Shown piece after piece: positions 24,156-36,197 of a DNA stretch of 64,000 nucleotides. How positions within the stretch are numbered: position 1 is the stretch's first letter; the number at the start of each line of letters is the position of its first letter. The notes below the pieces were generated by a model. The model did not search any database. It was not told where the DNA came from and saw only the letters and a list, made by a program, of their open reading frames with translations. The DNA is from Diogma glabrata (Eukaryota; Arthropoda; Insecta; Diptera; Cylindrotomidae): the NCBI GenBank assembly GCA_963693315.1, contig OY856188.1:248755194-248819193 (forward strand). The letters run 5' to 3'. The position numbers and the translations under genes were made by a program.

Positions 24156-24946
24156 ATTGTAGACCCTATAACACAACACTTTTTATTTAAAAAAACGTAA
24201 ATAATCCAAAATACACCATTATACTACTTCTAATTCTAACCTCGCTAAAAGTTGCGTCGACTGCTTTAATGCTTAAAGTAGAGAGCGAAAAATCAGGCTA
24301 ACACAAACTATCGCTTTTTTATCTAACACTAGCATAACTTGAAGGACTTAATGCTTGTTCTATTCGCAAAGAACTAACCAGATTCTTTACCTTGCCAGAC
24401 TCAATTATCGTTCATAATTAAAAATTTTAATAGACTTTGTCTAAAATTAACAAAGAAAACCAATACAGAGTGAGTTGTACTTAATCACCAGTAGTTTAAC
24501 TACCGTCGATTTTATATAACTCAATCAAAAAATGTATTTGTCTTCTTAAATATAACTAAAAACCAACCAAAACCAGAAAGGAAGAGTTTTCTATGTTTTG
24601 GATACATATTTTGTGCAAATATAAATTTTGACTAACTTTACAGCACCATTTTATGGAAAATAAATAGAGTAACAATAAGTGTAGAATATGTAGAATATTA
24701 TCAATGTAGAAAAAAACGTAAGTTTATGTATGTAATTTTACAAAAACAGCCTGGAAATATAATTATGATCTGATAGGTTAGAACAAAATATTTATCTCCT
24801 TTCCTCTTTTCTTTTGTATCTCAATGTAAATATAATGGAGCTAATATGTGTTCACTGTTTGAATGATTGGTATGTAATAATGAGTCATGCCGATAAATTA
24901 TTCATACAGTGATTTCTAAATTGTACTATGGATAACACTGGTGTGA
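24156..24946. repeat. Repeat R, unit B copy
   Basis: Uninterrupted version of the repeat at 3300-4102. Its left end is cut inside the sequence ATTGTAGACCCTATAA, so the LINE 3' end seen in units A and C is missing here. It provides the empty site for the insertion at 4103. Confidence 0.9.
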
Positions 24947-25075
24947 TTTAGATATCTATGTCCTATAAAGTCAAATAAGGACACCCCAAAACCCTTGGAT
25001 GCTCTAAAATTAGATGCAAACTCTATTAACCGACCAAAGTGTTTCCTTAAATGTTTCTAATGATCAATGTTCAAG
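24947..25075 (-). pseudogene. Ty3/gypsy RT fragment, unit B
   Basis: Minus strand gives KHLRKHFGRLIEFASNF, then FGVSLFDFIGHRY, close to the gypsy RT consensus FGV..L.FLGH. It is homologous to the end of the unit A fragment (6886-7010) and here keeps the FLGH-like motif that unit A has frameshifted. Confidence 0.75.
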
Positions 25076-25300
25076 CTAAAACGACACCATAATCAACAAA
25101 ACATTCAAAAACAACACATTAATCAACAATACTCTTAAACGACACAATTATCAACAACACATTTATTAACATTTAAATGACACAATAATTAACAATACAA
25201 TTGTTAACATTAAAACACTCGATAACCAACATTACATTTTTCGTGAAAAATCTAAAAATAACATCAACAATACAAACGTCAAAATGCAACAAAACCAGAT
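25076..25300. repeat. Degenerate CAACA/CGACAC tandem units
   Basis: About six imperfect units of 35-40 bp built from AACGACACAAT and ATCAACAAYAC. Non-coding. Confidence 0.6.
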
Positions 25301-25521
25301 AACAACAATGGGTTGTAAAGATGTTAGCCATGATAATCCCTCTAGTAGGAAAATTACTGGTAGATAAAGCAGATTATATCTCACGTCAAATTGGTCAATG
25401 TGCACAATGCGGCAACTAAATGGTTGATGATATATATATCAGATGATTCTGAGAAAACGTTCTCTTGTTCATCATTAAACGTCAAGGAAGTGACATTGCA
25501 AGACAAAGGTGGTTTTCCTTT

Positions 25522-25900
25522 AAAGAATTGTGTTACTTATTATAAGGAAGTCTCCCCAAATAAATGTACAATATTGGCGACGAGGATAAAAGAGGTTTGG
25601 GGTTGTGAATTTTGATCGGATATGTCTGTTGAGAAACAGAAAAACGATGCTTCAAAGTCATAATTCAAGATGTCGTACATTGGCAGAATAGAAGAATTCG
25701 AACCTGGAGACAACTTTGATGTTTATGTCGATCGTTTGGAAATTTATTTTCAATTAAACGATATTGTGGATGCCTAGAAAGTTTTATTGCTGCTACATTC
25801 AATCGGTAAGGCAACATTTGAAATTTTAAAATCTATATGTGCTCCGGAAAACCCAAATACAAAAACTTATCTTGAATTGGTCACAGTGCTCTATCTAAAT
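25522..25900 (+). pseudogene. LTR end and gag start of a gypsy-type retrotransposon
   Basis: The segment AAGGAAGTCTCCCCAAATAAATGTACAATA looks like an LTR 3' end. It is followed at once by TTGGCGACGAGGATAA, a common primer-binding-site context in insect LTR elements. Some 95 nt on, a frame reads MSYIGRIEEFEPGDNFDVYV, then a region ending KTYLELVTVLYL, like the N-terminal Gag of gypsy elements (EPF..GDDF..W..RLE..F..N). One stop interrupts it and it breaks off at about 25900. A shorter piece of the same LTR end lies at 53755-53808. Confidence 0.7.
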
Positions 25901-25916
25901 AGCCCCAAAAAATTTT

Positions 25917-28430
25917 GATGTACGTCTGTGTGTGGGTGGGCGGGTGGTTGAGTTTTCTGCATAGGATCTTGATGAAACTTTGGCGAATGGTACAGATTCA
26001 CTTGAAAATGGAATATCTCGATTCAATTCAAATTTGAACAAAATGGCGGGGGGTCTCCCGAACACCTCTAAGTTTAAATCTTGAATAACTTCTGTTTCCG
26101 GACTATGATCTTATTGAAACTTAGTATATAAGGTTTTAGTACTGTTTCCAATTTTTCTGCATACCAACTTCCGGTTTGTCACTTCCTGTTGTGGGTGGTC
26201 GTCGTTCACAAAACACAAAAGAACCATAATTTCAAAAAATGAATAATAACATTTATAATAAAAACTTTCTTTGTTTCCTTTATTTTAAAAAACTTTAATT
26301 ATTTACAAAATTAAATAAAATATTTATTTTTTAGATGTTTATTATTTGATCATCAGATCAATTCTGAATGTTTTTCAATTAAAATTCTCCTTAAATATCT
26401 AATTAGTACAATAATAACTTATGTGCTAAAAATGTATTTAAATGTATTTATAATTTCAGGTTAATTAGAAAGATAAAGGTTTATTTATATATTCCGTTGC
26501 ATAGCATAATGTTGTGCTACACAACATTCCGGTTAAAAAGTTTTTTTCACAGGGGTTTATCCCTACTGTAGCCTACAATTACCGATCGATTTTCATGAAA
26601 CGTTGGTAAAAGCTTTCAAATAACATGAGAAATATTTTATCAGCTTTTGGAGTACATTGGATAAAGGGTTTGGAGGTCCACCATACAACAGGTGATTTTT
26701 TCCGCAATGTTTTTATGTTTTTTGGGAGCATAAAACATTCGTTTGTGAGTGAATTTTGATGACACTTTGAAAAAAGATGCAAACATGTATGACAAAGAAC
26801 TGATTAGTTTTTTGAGCGATATTGAACAAAATGGTGTGAGGTCCCTGGAGCACCTGTTTTTTTAAAAGCTCTATAACATCTGTACCTGAAAATCAAATTC
26901 GATGAAACTTGGTACATGACTATTCAGTACAGTTCACAATATTTCTGCATCCCAAATTCCGGTTTTTCACTTCCAATAAAAAAAAATTTTTTGTATTTTT
27001 TTGAAGTTTTTTCAGTGTTTTTATGCACACTACAGCCTACAATAATGAACTGATTATGATGAAACTTATGAAAAAGGTTTCAATTAGTGTGAGAAGATAA
27101 TTATCATCTTATGGGACACATTGATCAAAATGGCGGGGGTGGTCTACCATACAAATGTTAACTTTTCACATTTTGTTTTTTCAGTTTGTTGGGAGCATAC
27201 AGACTTCTTTCATTAATTTATTTTAATGACACTTTGGAAAAAGATGGAGACTTAAGTAACAAAGAATTGATTAGTTTTTGGACAATATTGGGATAAGTGG
27301 TGGGGGTCCTCCCGAACACCTGTTTAATGTGTCACACTTTTTTCAGTGTTTGTTGGGAGCACACAGCATTCGTACGTGAACGAATTTTGATGACACTTTA
27401 GAAAAAGATTCAAACATGTATGGCAAGGAACTGATTAGTTTTTGTGCGATAGTGAACAAAGTGGTGGGGGGTGTCCGATGCACCTGTTTTTTTGAAAGCT
27501 CTATAACATCTGTACCTGATAATCGAATTGGATGGAACTTGGTACATGAGCATTAAGTACGGTTCACAACACTTCTGCATCCCAACTTACGGTTTTTCAC
27601 TTCCGGCAAAAATTGGTTTTTCTGTAAATTTTCAATTTTATTCAGTGTGTTTATACACACTACAGCCCACAATAATGAAGTGGTTATGATGAAACTTATG
27701 GAAAAGGGTCCAATTAGTGTGAGAAGATAATTACCATCTTTTGTGACACATTGATCAAAGTGGCGGGGGGTCTACCTTACAACTGCTGACTTTTCACACT
27801 TTGTTTTTAAATTTTGTTGGGAGCATACAGACTTCATTCATTAATCAATTCTAATGTAACTTTGGAAAAAGATGGAAATTTAAATGACAAAGAACTGATT
27901 AGTTTTTGGACAATATTGGGATACGTGTTATGGGGCCTCCCGAACACCTGTTTACTGTGTCATCATTTTTTTCTGTGTTTGTTGGGAGCGCACAGCATTC
28001 GTTCGTGAACGAATTTCGATGACACTTTGGAAAAAGATGCAAACATGTATGGCAAGGAACTGATTAGTTTTTGAGCGATAGTGAACAAAGTGGTGGGGGG
28101 TGTCCCAAACACCTGTTTTTTTGAAAGGTCAATAACATCTGTACCTGATAATCAAATCGGATGAAACTTGGTACATAAGCTTTAGTATGGGTTTACAACA
28201 GTTCTGCATCCCAACTTCCGGTTTTTTACTTCCGGTAAAAAATATTTTTTTTTAACTGTTTGAAGTTTTTTTAGTGTCTTTATGCACACTACCGCCTACA
28301 ATAATGAAGTGATTATGATGAAACTTATGGAAAAGGTTCCAATTAGTGTAAGAAGAGAATTATCATCTTATAGAACACATTGATCAAAGTGGCAGGAGGT
28401 CTACCATACAACTGCTGAATCTGAACTACG
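25917..28430. repeat. Tandemly arranged repeat family, ~630-bp higher unit
   Basis: The marker GATGACACTTT.GAAAAAGAT recurs near 26758, 27389 and 28018 (period about 630). Each unit holds two related halves, each with ACTGATTAGTTTTT, a TGGCGGGGGG/GTGGTGGGGGGTG box and a CTTCCGG box. A related sequence is at 61995-62640. No coding capacity. It resembles long-standing insect repeat families with CCGAACACCT and ACTTCCGGTT boxes, but I cannot classify it. Confidence 0.75.
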
Positions 28431-29186
28431 AAGTCTATAACATTGGTTAGCTTTTAATTAAAGTATTTGATGGATATTAGCTCAATATATATCCAGAACA
28501 CTATGTTTCCAGAGCTGTGGTGAAGTCAGCCTATGCATCAGCGTCGCAATTTTTTTTTCTATAAAAATCGCTCGCTTTCACCTACATATTTCTTGAACAA
28601 AAACCTTGGCGCGACCTTTTCTCAAATAATTTAATAATGTCATTCGTAAGGTCTATTGTCAGACGACTGTGAAAAGCCGATGAATTCAACAGTGGACTTC
28701 TAATTATATTAATTAAGTCAGTATCATATTTTCTACAATTTTCCTGAAGTATAGTAATCAATTTGAAATTCCCTTTATATTATTACGGTATGCTTAATTT
28801 TATATTAGACATGATTTGCTGTAAGAATATCTAGCAAATGGCAACTATACTAATATTACGATGACTATGAAATAACATTATCAATAAATTTCTTTTTGTA
28901 CTGAATTTTAACATTCATTGAGATTAATTAAAGATTGCTATTTAATCAATGGTTATTTCAGTATAATGTTTATACTAATATTACTACTTAAATTATCTAA
29001 TATAGCTAGATGTTTAGAAAACAAAATGCCATTAAGAAATTTTATAACTAGTGCTTAATGATTTGAGAAGTTTTTGTAGAGAATAAGATACAAGAATTTA
29101 ATTTGTTATAGTTAAAATGATAGTTTCAAGCTAAAGAAAAACATGGCGCGGCTTTTTTACAGCCTTTTGGCTGTTTTTGCGGCGAT
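28431..29186. other. No gene recognised
   Basis: AT-rich; no open frames or repeat ends. A short CAGCCTTTTGGCTG hairpin lies near 29158. Confidence 0.5.
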
Positions 29187-29346
29187 ATACAACACTTTTC
29201 ACAGTAATTAATTAGATTATTTTTAATAAGTTCTTCATAATCAGTTCATTATTTTAGGCTGTAGTATGAAAAAAATTCAAAATATTAAAAAAATGTTTAT
29301 CGAAAGTGAAGATCCGGAGTTGGATGCGGAACTGTTGTGAACCGTA

Positions 29347-29616
29347 CTAAATTTGTATGGCCCCCGTTTCATCACGTACATATGTGATTGAGCTTTGGAA
29401 AACACAGATGTTCGGGAGAACATCCACCAATATGTTCAATATCGCTATGAGACCTCTCGTTATTTTGTCCAATTTTGAAATGAAATCAATATCTTCCATT
29501 TTTAAGTGAACACGGATCATACACCAAAAAGTAACCGGGCTCATACACCAAAAAGCATTTAGGCTTATACACCAAAATGAACCCGGCTCATACACCCAAC
29601 AACAGACATACACCAC
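29347..29616 (-). other. Frame conserved downstream of Kazal B, with minisatellite
   Basis: An 89-codon frame equivalent to 13505-13741 and starting MVYVCCWVYEPGSFWCM. It has four 24-bp units against three in A, which lengthens the frame in whole codons. The last residues differ through a frameshift. Coding status unproven. Confidence 0.3.
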
Positions 29617-30011
29617 TTTTTGCTATATAGATTTAAAATGGTTCAAAATCTGAGAACAAATAAAACTTACTTCACATAATTGGTGAAGTAAAAACAGTGC
29701 TAAGACTACCAGGCCAAAGCTTAATATAGAACAAATAAATTACGAGTTTAGTTTTTAACAGCTGCAAACACCAGCTGATTTTGACTTGAAAGTTTTTTTG
29801 CAGTTGATTTAGTAAGTGTTATAACCTAAAACTAAGCTTATTATGAAAAAACAACAAGTTTGGTTCTACATTTTATATTTTTATTAAAAAATCAGCACAT
29901 TTACAATTATATTGTAATGATTTAATAGCTTCTGTTATTAATGACATTCGAAATCCGATTCTTTAACAAATGCTGTAACGAAAAACATAAATAAATTTCA
30001 CACAATGCGTA

Positions 30012-30292
30012 CTAATTAAATTTGTATAAATTATAATTACAGCTTTTGATACAGTTGATACAATTTGCTTTAGACATTTCGCATGGGTTTGCAAAAGTTT
30101 GTCGAACACCATAGGAATTTACAGCACAAATTGGAGCATAAACTAACGCGCAACCCTCACACTCATGATCTTCTGCATTTGTAAAACAAACTGCAGCAGA
30201 AACTAAAATCATAATTCAAATTATAATAAACGACAAATTAATTATTAAAAACTTCAAAACTTACTAGCAACAACGAATAACATGAGTTTCAT
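30012..30292 (-). CDS. Kazal-type serine protease inhibitor, copy B (2 exons)
   Basis: Predicted secreted inhibitor of 72 residues. Exon 1 is 30265-30292, exon 2 is 30012-30202, with the same phase-1 GTAAGT/TTTTAG intron. The signal peptide differs from copy A by one residue in exon 2 (SAA for FAA). The mature region reads C-x2-C-ALVYAPI-C, then NSYGVRQTF, CEMSKANC and a C-terminal NC.KSC. It has seven cysteines: the extra one two residues after the fifth Kazal cysteine is odd for a single-domain secreted protein and may pair between chains or stay free. The predicted P1 residue is Leu, against Phe in A and C. TATA box at 30398-30407, possible ATTAAA at 29921-29926. No stops or splice defects seen, so it looks intact. 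Confidence 0.85.
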
Positions 30293-30397
30293 TTTACAAT
30301 TTAAAAAACTATAATTTTCAAAAAATCACAGAAAATTACTCGATACAGCAGTTGAGACAATTCAAATCAAACTTAAAAATTCTTATTATAACGTTAA

Positions 30398-30407
30398 CTA
30401 TTTATAG
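30398..30407 (-). promoter_or_regulatory. TATA box of Kazal B
   Basis: CTATAAATAG on the minus strand, 106 nt before the ATG, as in A and C. Confidence 0.75.
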
Positions 30408-31576
30408 ACAACAAAATAAGGACAATATTTCCTTGTTTATTCTCACATATGACAAAAATAGAGCAAGCAAAGTGTTGGGATTGTTGTATTTGTTATGCTG
30501 TGTGAGTGGTTAGTGTAATGCTGTTTCGTAGGCCTAAATGTCAACACTCAACACTAATTCTCTTGAATTTTGTATGATACGAGAGCCAAAGTTTTTATGA
30601 ACCAAAAAAACGAGATTTAGATAAGAAAATTTAACAATTATTGTGGAATATGTATTATTGTCAAGCTGTTGTCCAAACTATCATAACAGATAAGAAAGAT
30701 GTTTTTTAAAGACTAAAAGTTCTTTAATGACTAAAATATTGATAACAAGCAACCCTATCTATCATAAACGAATTAAAACGTTTGTGTAAAGCAAATTTTA
30801 TTACTAACTAGAAGGCACAGCGATGCCCGTGCTTTCCAAATAAATGGTTACAAACTGTTTTTTGTTGGAGTAAATTTTTTTATAGTCATTTAATTTAATT
30901 TGTTTTATTAGTTTTAGAAAAATGTTGAAAAAAAAATGTAATATTGGTATCATATGGCAGTCAGCAAGAGAAATTAGGTAAAGCTCTTTAAAGCTTAATA
31001 AATTTGCATATGAAATGTACCTATCTTAAAATTAAAACACATTAGTAAACACAAATGGTTTACACAACAAATTTTATAAATAGATGGCAAAAGATAGAGG
31101 TGAGAAAAAAGTTTAAAATTTTATTTTAAAGATTTAAATCAAATAATTTAATGTTTCGAATATAATCCGCTTAATATGTGTCGCGAAAAATTAGGTTAAC
31201 GTCAAAAAATTCGTTTATTGGGTGTTACAATTGTCAATGACCTACTCTGGAACCATCATACTTGCCATACAAAAAAGGCACACCGCACACTGATGCAACT
31301 GGTTTAGCGTACCATTTCATGTTGACTAATTTCATTTATCAATCCATTCAGATTATGTGCTGTTCTCAAATTAAGTCAATTTGGATTTTAAAATATATTT
31401 TACGAATTATTTGCAATACATATGCGCTCTGTGTGATTCTAGTAGTAATAGCGCATGTCACTGAAAGAAAACTTAAAAGAGCCGATCAAAATATGCATAG
31501 CGCAATAGTCCAGTCATTTTAGCGATTAACCCTGGAATGTGAGATAACAAGCTGCATTTTTGAATAAACGTTCATT

Positions 31577-31879
31577 TTGGCGTTCTATAAGTTGTCTCAA
31601 AAGTCTCTTAAAATCTCGTGTCTGCGTCGTAAGTTATTCAAGGTCAAAGGTACCAAAAAACAGTTTTCCGTGATTATCTCGGTTTCTATTGCTCCAATGA
31701 TGTTAACATCGATTATTAATATTGTAGAGAATAAAATTTTCGACAAATTTTATGCGAACTGTTTTATCATGCGCTTAATCGTTTTTGAGATAGAGAGCGG
31801 TGATTGCGCAGCCTTCAGTCATACGCACTGTAATGCAAGGTCAACCGTGAATATTTGTGAATGCTGCCTTAAATTTTGA
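31577..31879 (+). other. Open frame within the left TIR
   Basis: A 100-codon frame starting MAFYKLSQKSLKISCL. Its mirror copy in the right arm (38278-38577, minus strand) is also open for 99 codons, with a length difference of one codon and a low level of substitution. Both face inward. It resembles no family I know and may be chance conservation between young arms. Confidence 0.3.
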
Positions 31880-32509
31880 ATATTTTGTATTATTTATCAG
31901 TTAATATAATGTTTTTAATAACATTTTACATATTTTTTATATATGAGCAATTTCACGAAGATTCAACAACGTTTTGAGTTGACCCCTTTTAATTTTGATT
32001 ATTTTTTGTTTATAGATAGTCTTTAATAAATAAAAAATACAAGTTCTCTTAGAATTTTTTTTTTCGACCAGGGGTCTTCACAGGGTGCCCTAAATTTTTT
32101 GCTATTTTGTGATGTGTGTGCATTTTGACGAGCGATTGTAGAAAAACTACTGAATCGATTTTCATAAATGATATGTCGTTGAATAGGTATTGGAACAAAG
32201 TTTTTAAAAATGTACACTGCTAGTTTTTTGAAATAATTTTTAACGGTGTAACACAAGAAAAAAAAAGGTGTAATTGAAAAAAAGATGGTATAGCCTTTTT
32301 TTTTTTTTTTTTTTTAATTAAATTGAAGCTTATTTTATATCTAACCACTTGTGAAAGTTTGGGAGATGCGTTATTTTTTGTTTTAAAGATAAAATTCGTT
32401 GTGCATATGACTGTCGGGAATCAGTTTTTTTTGTTCTGAAGGAAAATTATAAAAAATGGCGTTATAAACTAGGAGATTTTTTTGTATGTTAAATATCAAA
32501 TATTTTATT

Positions 32510-33050
32510 ATTAGATGAACTTTTTAAAATATTATAAAAATTACATATATAGTACAATAAATAAAATAAAAACAATTGTTAAAAATGATTTACTTATATT
32601 ACAAACAGAAGTTTCTTTTGAATTGGAAAACACTTCTGCAATTATTTTCTATGTATTGGATGGCATAAAAAAATGAAATGTTTATTTGTCACTTTTAGTA
32701 ATCACTTGTCCCTCGACAGTCTCGACTGCAAACAAAAAAACCGTATAAATAACTAAATCTATTTAAGAACTTTTGACTGGAGAAGTATTATGTTCGTATT
32801 ATGTTATTATGGTCATAAAGTAAAAGATTGTATTTTAACATTAAATTACAAATATTTTATTATTGAATAAACTTTTTAAAGTATCATACAAATTATATAT
32901 GTAGGTTAAAGAAAATAAATATAGTTAAAAAAATTATTTACTTATTTTACATTTAAAAGTTTTTTTTGAGCTGGAAAACATTTATGCATTTATTGTCTTA
33001 GTATTTAATGGTACAAAAGAATGACATTTTTGAGTTCCACTTACAGTAAT
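32510..33050. repeat. Duplicated 3' segment behind the transposase
   Basis: About 0.3-0.4 kb occurs twice in direct orientation (markers GGAAAACACTTCTGCAATTATT and GGAAAACATTTATGCATTTATT). The same arrangement is present in the other coding copy at 43200-43740, so it is a feature of this transposon family. Confidence 0.6.
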
Positions 33051-33056
33051 CGCATT

Positions 33057-34365
33057 TTAATATCGATTTTGTAATTTTCCCTTTGTTAATTGATATTCAT
33101 TTTTATCGGCGTATCCAAAGTTCATGGTAGATTCCCATTTTAAAGCCCATTCGAAAAGTTTTTTTGGTGTATCAATAATATCTTTACCCGCCATACTATA
33201 ACGGTGTGCAACACGCTTCAGTGTACCACCAATTCCATCACAAGGTTTCTTTCCATGGCTAGTAGCATGAAAATGCCATTCTGCATCAACCTTAAAGTCT
33301 TTTTGATGGTGGCCTAAGTTAATTAGGTTATGTTTATTTTTGTATTGAGAAGGTGCACCGTCAGTGTTATAAATTATTTTCGTAATGTTAGAATTTATAT
33401 GCGTTTTCATGAATTCAATAAGTTTTGTAATGAAAAGATGGACTGCAGTAATGTTGTGATCGTTTAAATCCGAAATGAGTATAAAACTTCGGTGCTGTAT
33501 ATATTCACTTGCGGCACTTTTAAATAAATGACAAATGGATGAATAGTAGCTTGTGAATTATTATAATAATAGCCTTGAACCGCATCCTGAATTATGGAGC
33601 CGTAATTTTCAGAAAAATCCCCTTGAACGAAGCACTTCCTGCTTCTAATTTTTTTTTTCCTCAATGAATGTAGATTGCTGTTTTGCTATAAAGTTGTGTG
33701 GTATCAAAATTTGTAAACGGTAAATAAATTTTTTCATAAATTCTTCTACAGTTTCTATTAAAGTATCCAAACTGCATCGATCAGTGGTATTCCATTGTTG
33801 ATATTTGACTTAAAGGATTCCTTTAACGTCAATATCATTTAGTAATTTTTTTTCCAGTTGTTGAAGTTTTTTTGAACATTCATTGCACTTCAAAGTATGA
33901 CAATCTTTGTTAATTCACCACATGAAACGAAGTCAATTAATGTTTTATAATTCTGGAAAGCAGCATCAGTAATTCAAGACATCTTAGAGTGTTGAATCAT
34001 TAGTTTCATATTTTGATGTATGGTACACACGCACACATTATGAACTCCTTGGGATAATTTTATACATTCTTGTGGTCGAAGGGACGAGAATTTAGTAAAT
34101 CCTATTTTCACATCAGGAAACTTATTTTAAACTCCACATAAGCTTCATTTAATGTACATAGCAATAAGCGCTTCTGTGTTTTTATGCGCTCATCTCCTTT
34201 TTTAAAAGATATTGCATCTCGTTTGCCTGGCAATAATCTACTGATTTCATCACTTTTATAGAACTGCACCACAACATTTATATCTGTTGTGGATACACCT
34301 CTTTTATCCGTCGCAGATGAATGCTGAAAATTATTTTCATGTAGAGTTTTACTTTTTTCAACCAA
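33057..34365 (-). pseudogene. Transposase-like protein of the GAGCAATTTCACG family, copy 1
   Basis: Pieces in order on the minus strand: a start at 34365 leading to VQFYKSDEISRLLPGKRDAI and QKRLLLCTLNEAYVEFK; a middle part with HQNMKLM and CDRCSLDTLIETVEEF-like text; QGDFSENYGSIIQDAVQGYY (33464-33664); and TDGAPSQYKNKHNLINL, DAEWHFHATSHGKKPCDG and KKLFEWALKW (33057-33410). This order matches a widespread, mostly unnamed invertebrate transposon-linked protein family with GDF(S/A)ENY, DGA..QYKN and ATSHGK motifs; the Asp residues in the first two are plausible catalytic acids (inference). Frameshifts and stops near 33460 and 33670-34100 make it inactive. Confidence 0.75.
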
Positions 34366-34762
34366 ATGACGCGTAGCATTACTGTTGTTTGTTATTATAA
34401 TTATATTGTTATATTGTTATTATAATTATATTATTATATTTAAAAATATAATAATTTATATTATTATATTTAAAAAAAATTCTACGAGAAATCGTATTTT
34501 TCATATATCAAAGGCTATCTATAAACTAAAAATAAACCAAATTAAAAAGGGTCGAGTCAAAATGTCGCAAAATTTTGCTGAACTTGACTGAAATTGCTTT
34601 TTAAAAAGTTCATTTAATAATAAAATATTTGATATTTAACATAAAAATAATTTGAATCTAAAAATCGCCATTTTTATAATTTTCCTTCAGAACAAAAAAA
34701 ACTTATTCCCGACAGTTATATGCACAACGGATTTTATCTTTAAAACAAAAAAATAACGCATC

Positions 34763-36197
34763 TGTTGTGGCCAGGATGGTAAGGTCAACATAATCAAAAG
34801 AAATTTCGTCTTAATAAATAAAAACACACAAATATTTAATGATTTATTTAAATTATATTGTATTTTTTTTCAACTGTATGGTTATATTTATAAATCACTT
34901 TAGCATATGTCTTGTATTTCAATAAACATTCACTTAAATTTAATTATACTTATAAATTATTTTCTTTGTAATTTTTGATAAATCTCGAACCGTGAAATTA
35001 AATCCACTCTATTTGTTTTTATAACTTTACCCTTTTTAGACTAACTTCACTAACTCTAGTATTTTATTTTAATGATTGACTTCTTTGATGTAATTTATTA
35101 GTCAATGCAACTGTTTAAATTTTCAAGAACTAGTTAACCGCTTTAATTCACAAAAATAACTCTACTGTTCTAATTTAATTCTCGACTAGTTTTTAATCTT
35201 AATGCACAACTCACTCGATTCTTTTAATTTAACTCAACTCTAAAAATTTGACTATATTTTAATGTAAAATTCAACTCTTATTTTAAACCAACTTCACTAT
35301 CTGAATTCAACTTAACTTAAATTAAAATTTACTTTTAAATAGAAGAAAATTTTAAAAACAATTTAAAATTTTGCTTTCTAATTAAACAAATATAAACAAA
35401 ACAAAACATTTAATTTTAAAAACAATGCGGAAAAAATAATAATACGCGGAAAATCAAATTAGGGTCATTCCATTGTGACCAACGTAACATTTTTACCCTT
35501 TTAAACTCATACTTTTGCCTATTATTCATAAAAAAACATTGTTATTTTATGAAATTTATGTTATTTTATGCTATTATGCAGGTAAGAAATACACTATCAA
35601 TGAAAAAAGCAGTAAATTAAATATATATTAAGTAATAATAACAAAATTCAGTGCTGTGACCAACGTAACAAAAAAAGTACCACTGTAAAACTTACTCATA
35701 CTTTCAAAGCAATTTCTCTGAAAGCATGTCTTCAATAAACTCAAATTTAGGTTTGTATAAAGCACAAGTTATTTGTTTTTAAATATGCATATGTTTTTTT
35801 ATAAATGCTAAATACAATAAGAGGTTCCCTTTAAAAAAATTGTGTGACCAACGTAACGTGACCAACGTAACAGAGAAAAAACACATAAGAAAATAATGTA
35901 TTTCTAACAACAATTTTATTACTTATTTATTTTTTTCCATCTTTTATACAATTTATTTGTTTACTTTCTATCTTTGGTATCAATAATGACGGGCAATTTT
36001 CCAATTAGATTAATTTTTCCACACGACATAAACTTCATTGAGGTTTATGTTTCCATGGAATGACCCATTATACAGTTTTTTCAAGGTTTGTTTTTGTTTA
36101 TATTTGTTTCTCTTATACAAGTTAATAAAATACCAAGTTAAAAATGTTGAAGGGTTATTATTTGTAAAGGGCCATTATTCGACATTGGCACTTTACA
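34763..36197. mobile_element. Solo LTR
   Basis: Starts TGTTGTGGCC and ends CTTTACA, so it has the TG...CA form, with CATC on both sides (34759-34762 and 36198-36201). The intact site is visible in the mirror arm (AACGCATCTCCCAAAC near 32365). About 0.83 kb once the nested MITE is removed. No internal retroviral sequence. Family unknown. Confidence 0.75.
35462..36066. mobile_element. MITE with GTGACCAACGTAAC repeats
   Basis: Ends GGGTCATTCCAT and ATGGAATGACCC. The interior has the direct motif GTGACCAACGTAAC at about 35478, 35659, 35846 and 35859. No open frame. Confidence 0.8.

Larger units (their letters stand above)
29187..31505. repeat. Kazal-bearing duplicated block B (left part)
   Basis: Homologous to blocks A and C. 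It has lost about 190 bp just upstream of the Kazal promoter relative to A. A 7.15-kb transposon splits it at 31506; the right part resumes at 38659-38853. Confidence 0.9.

Noticed and set aside
25321..25425. Short frame with ADYISRQIGQCAQCGN, superficially like a tubulin GQCGNQ motif
   Set aside because: Only a few residues match, the frame stops at once and the neighbourhood is an LTR; judged chance or an unrecognised transposon scrap.
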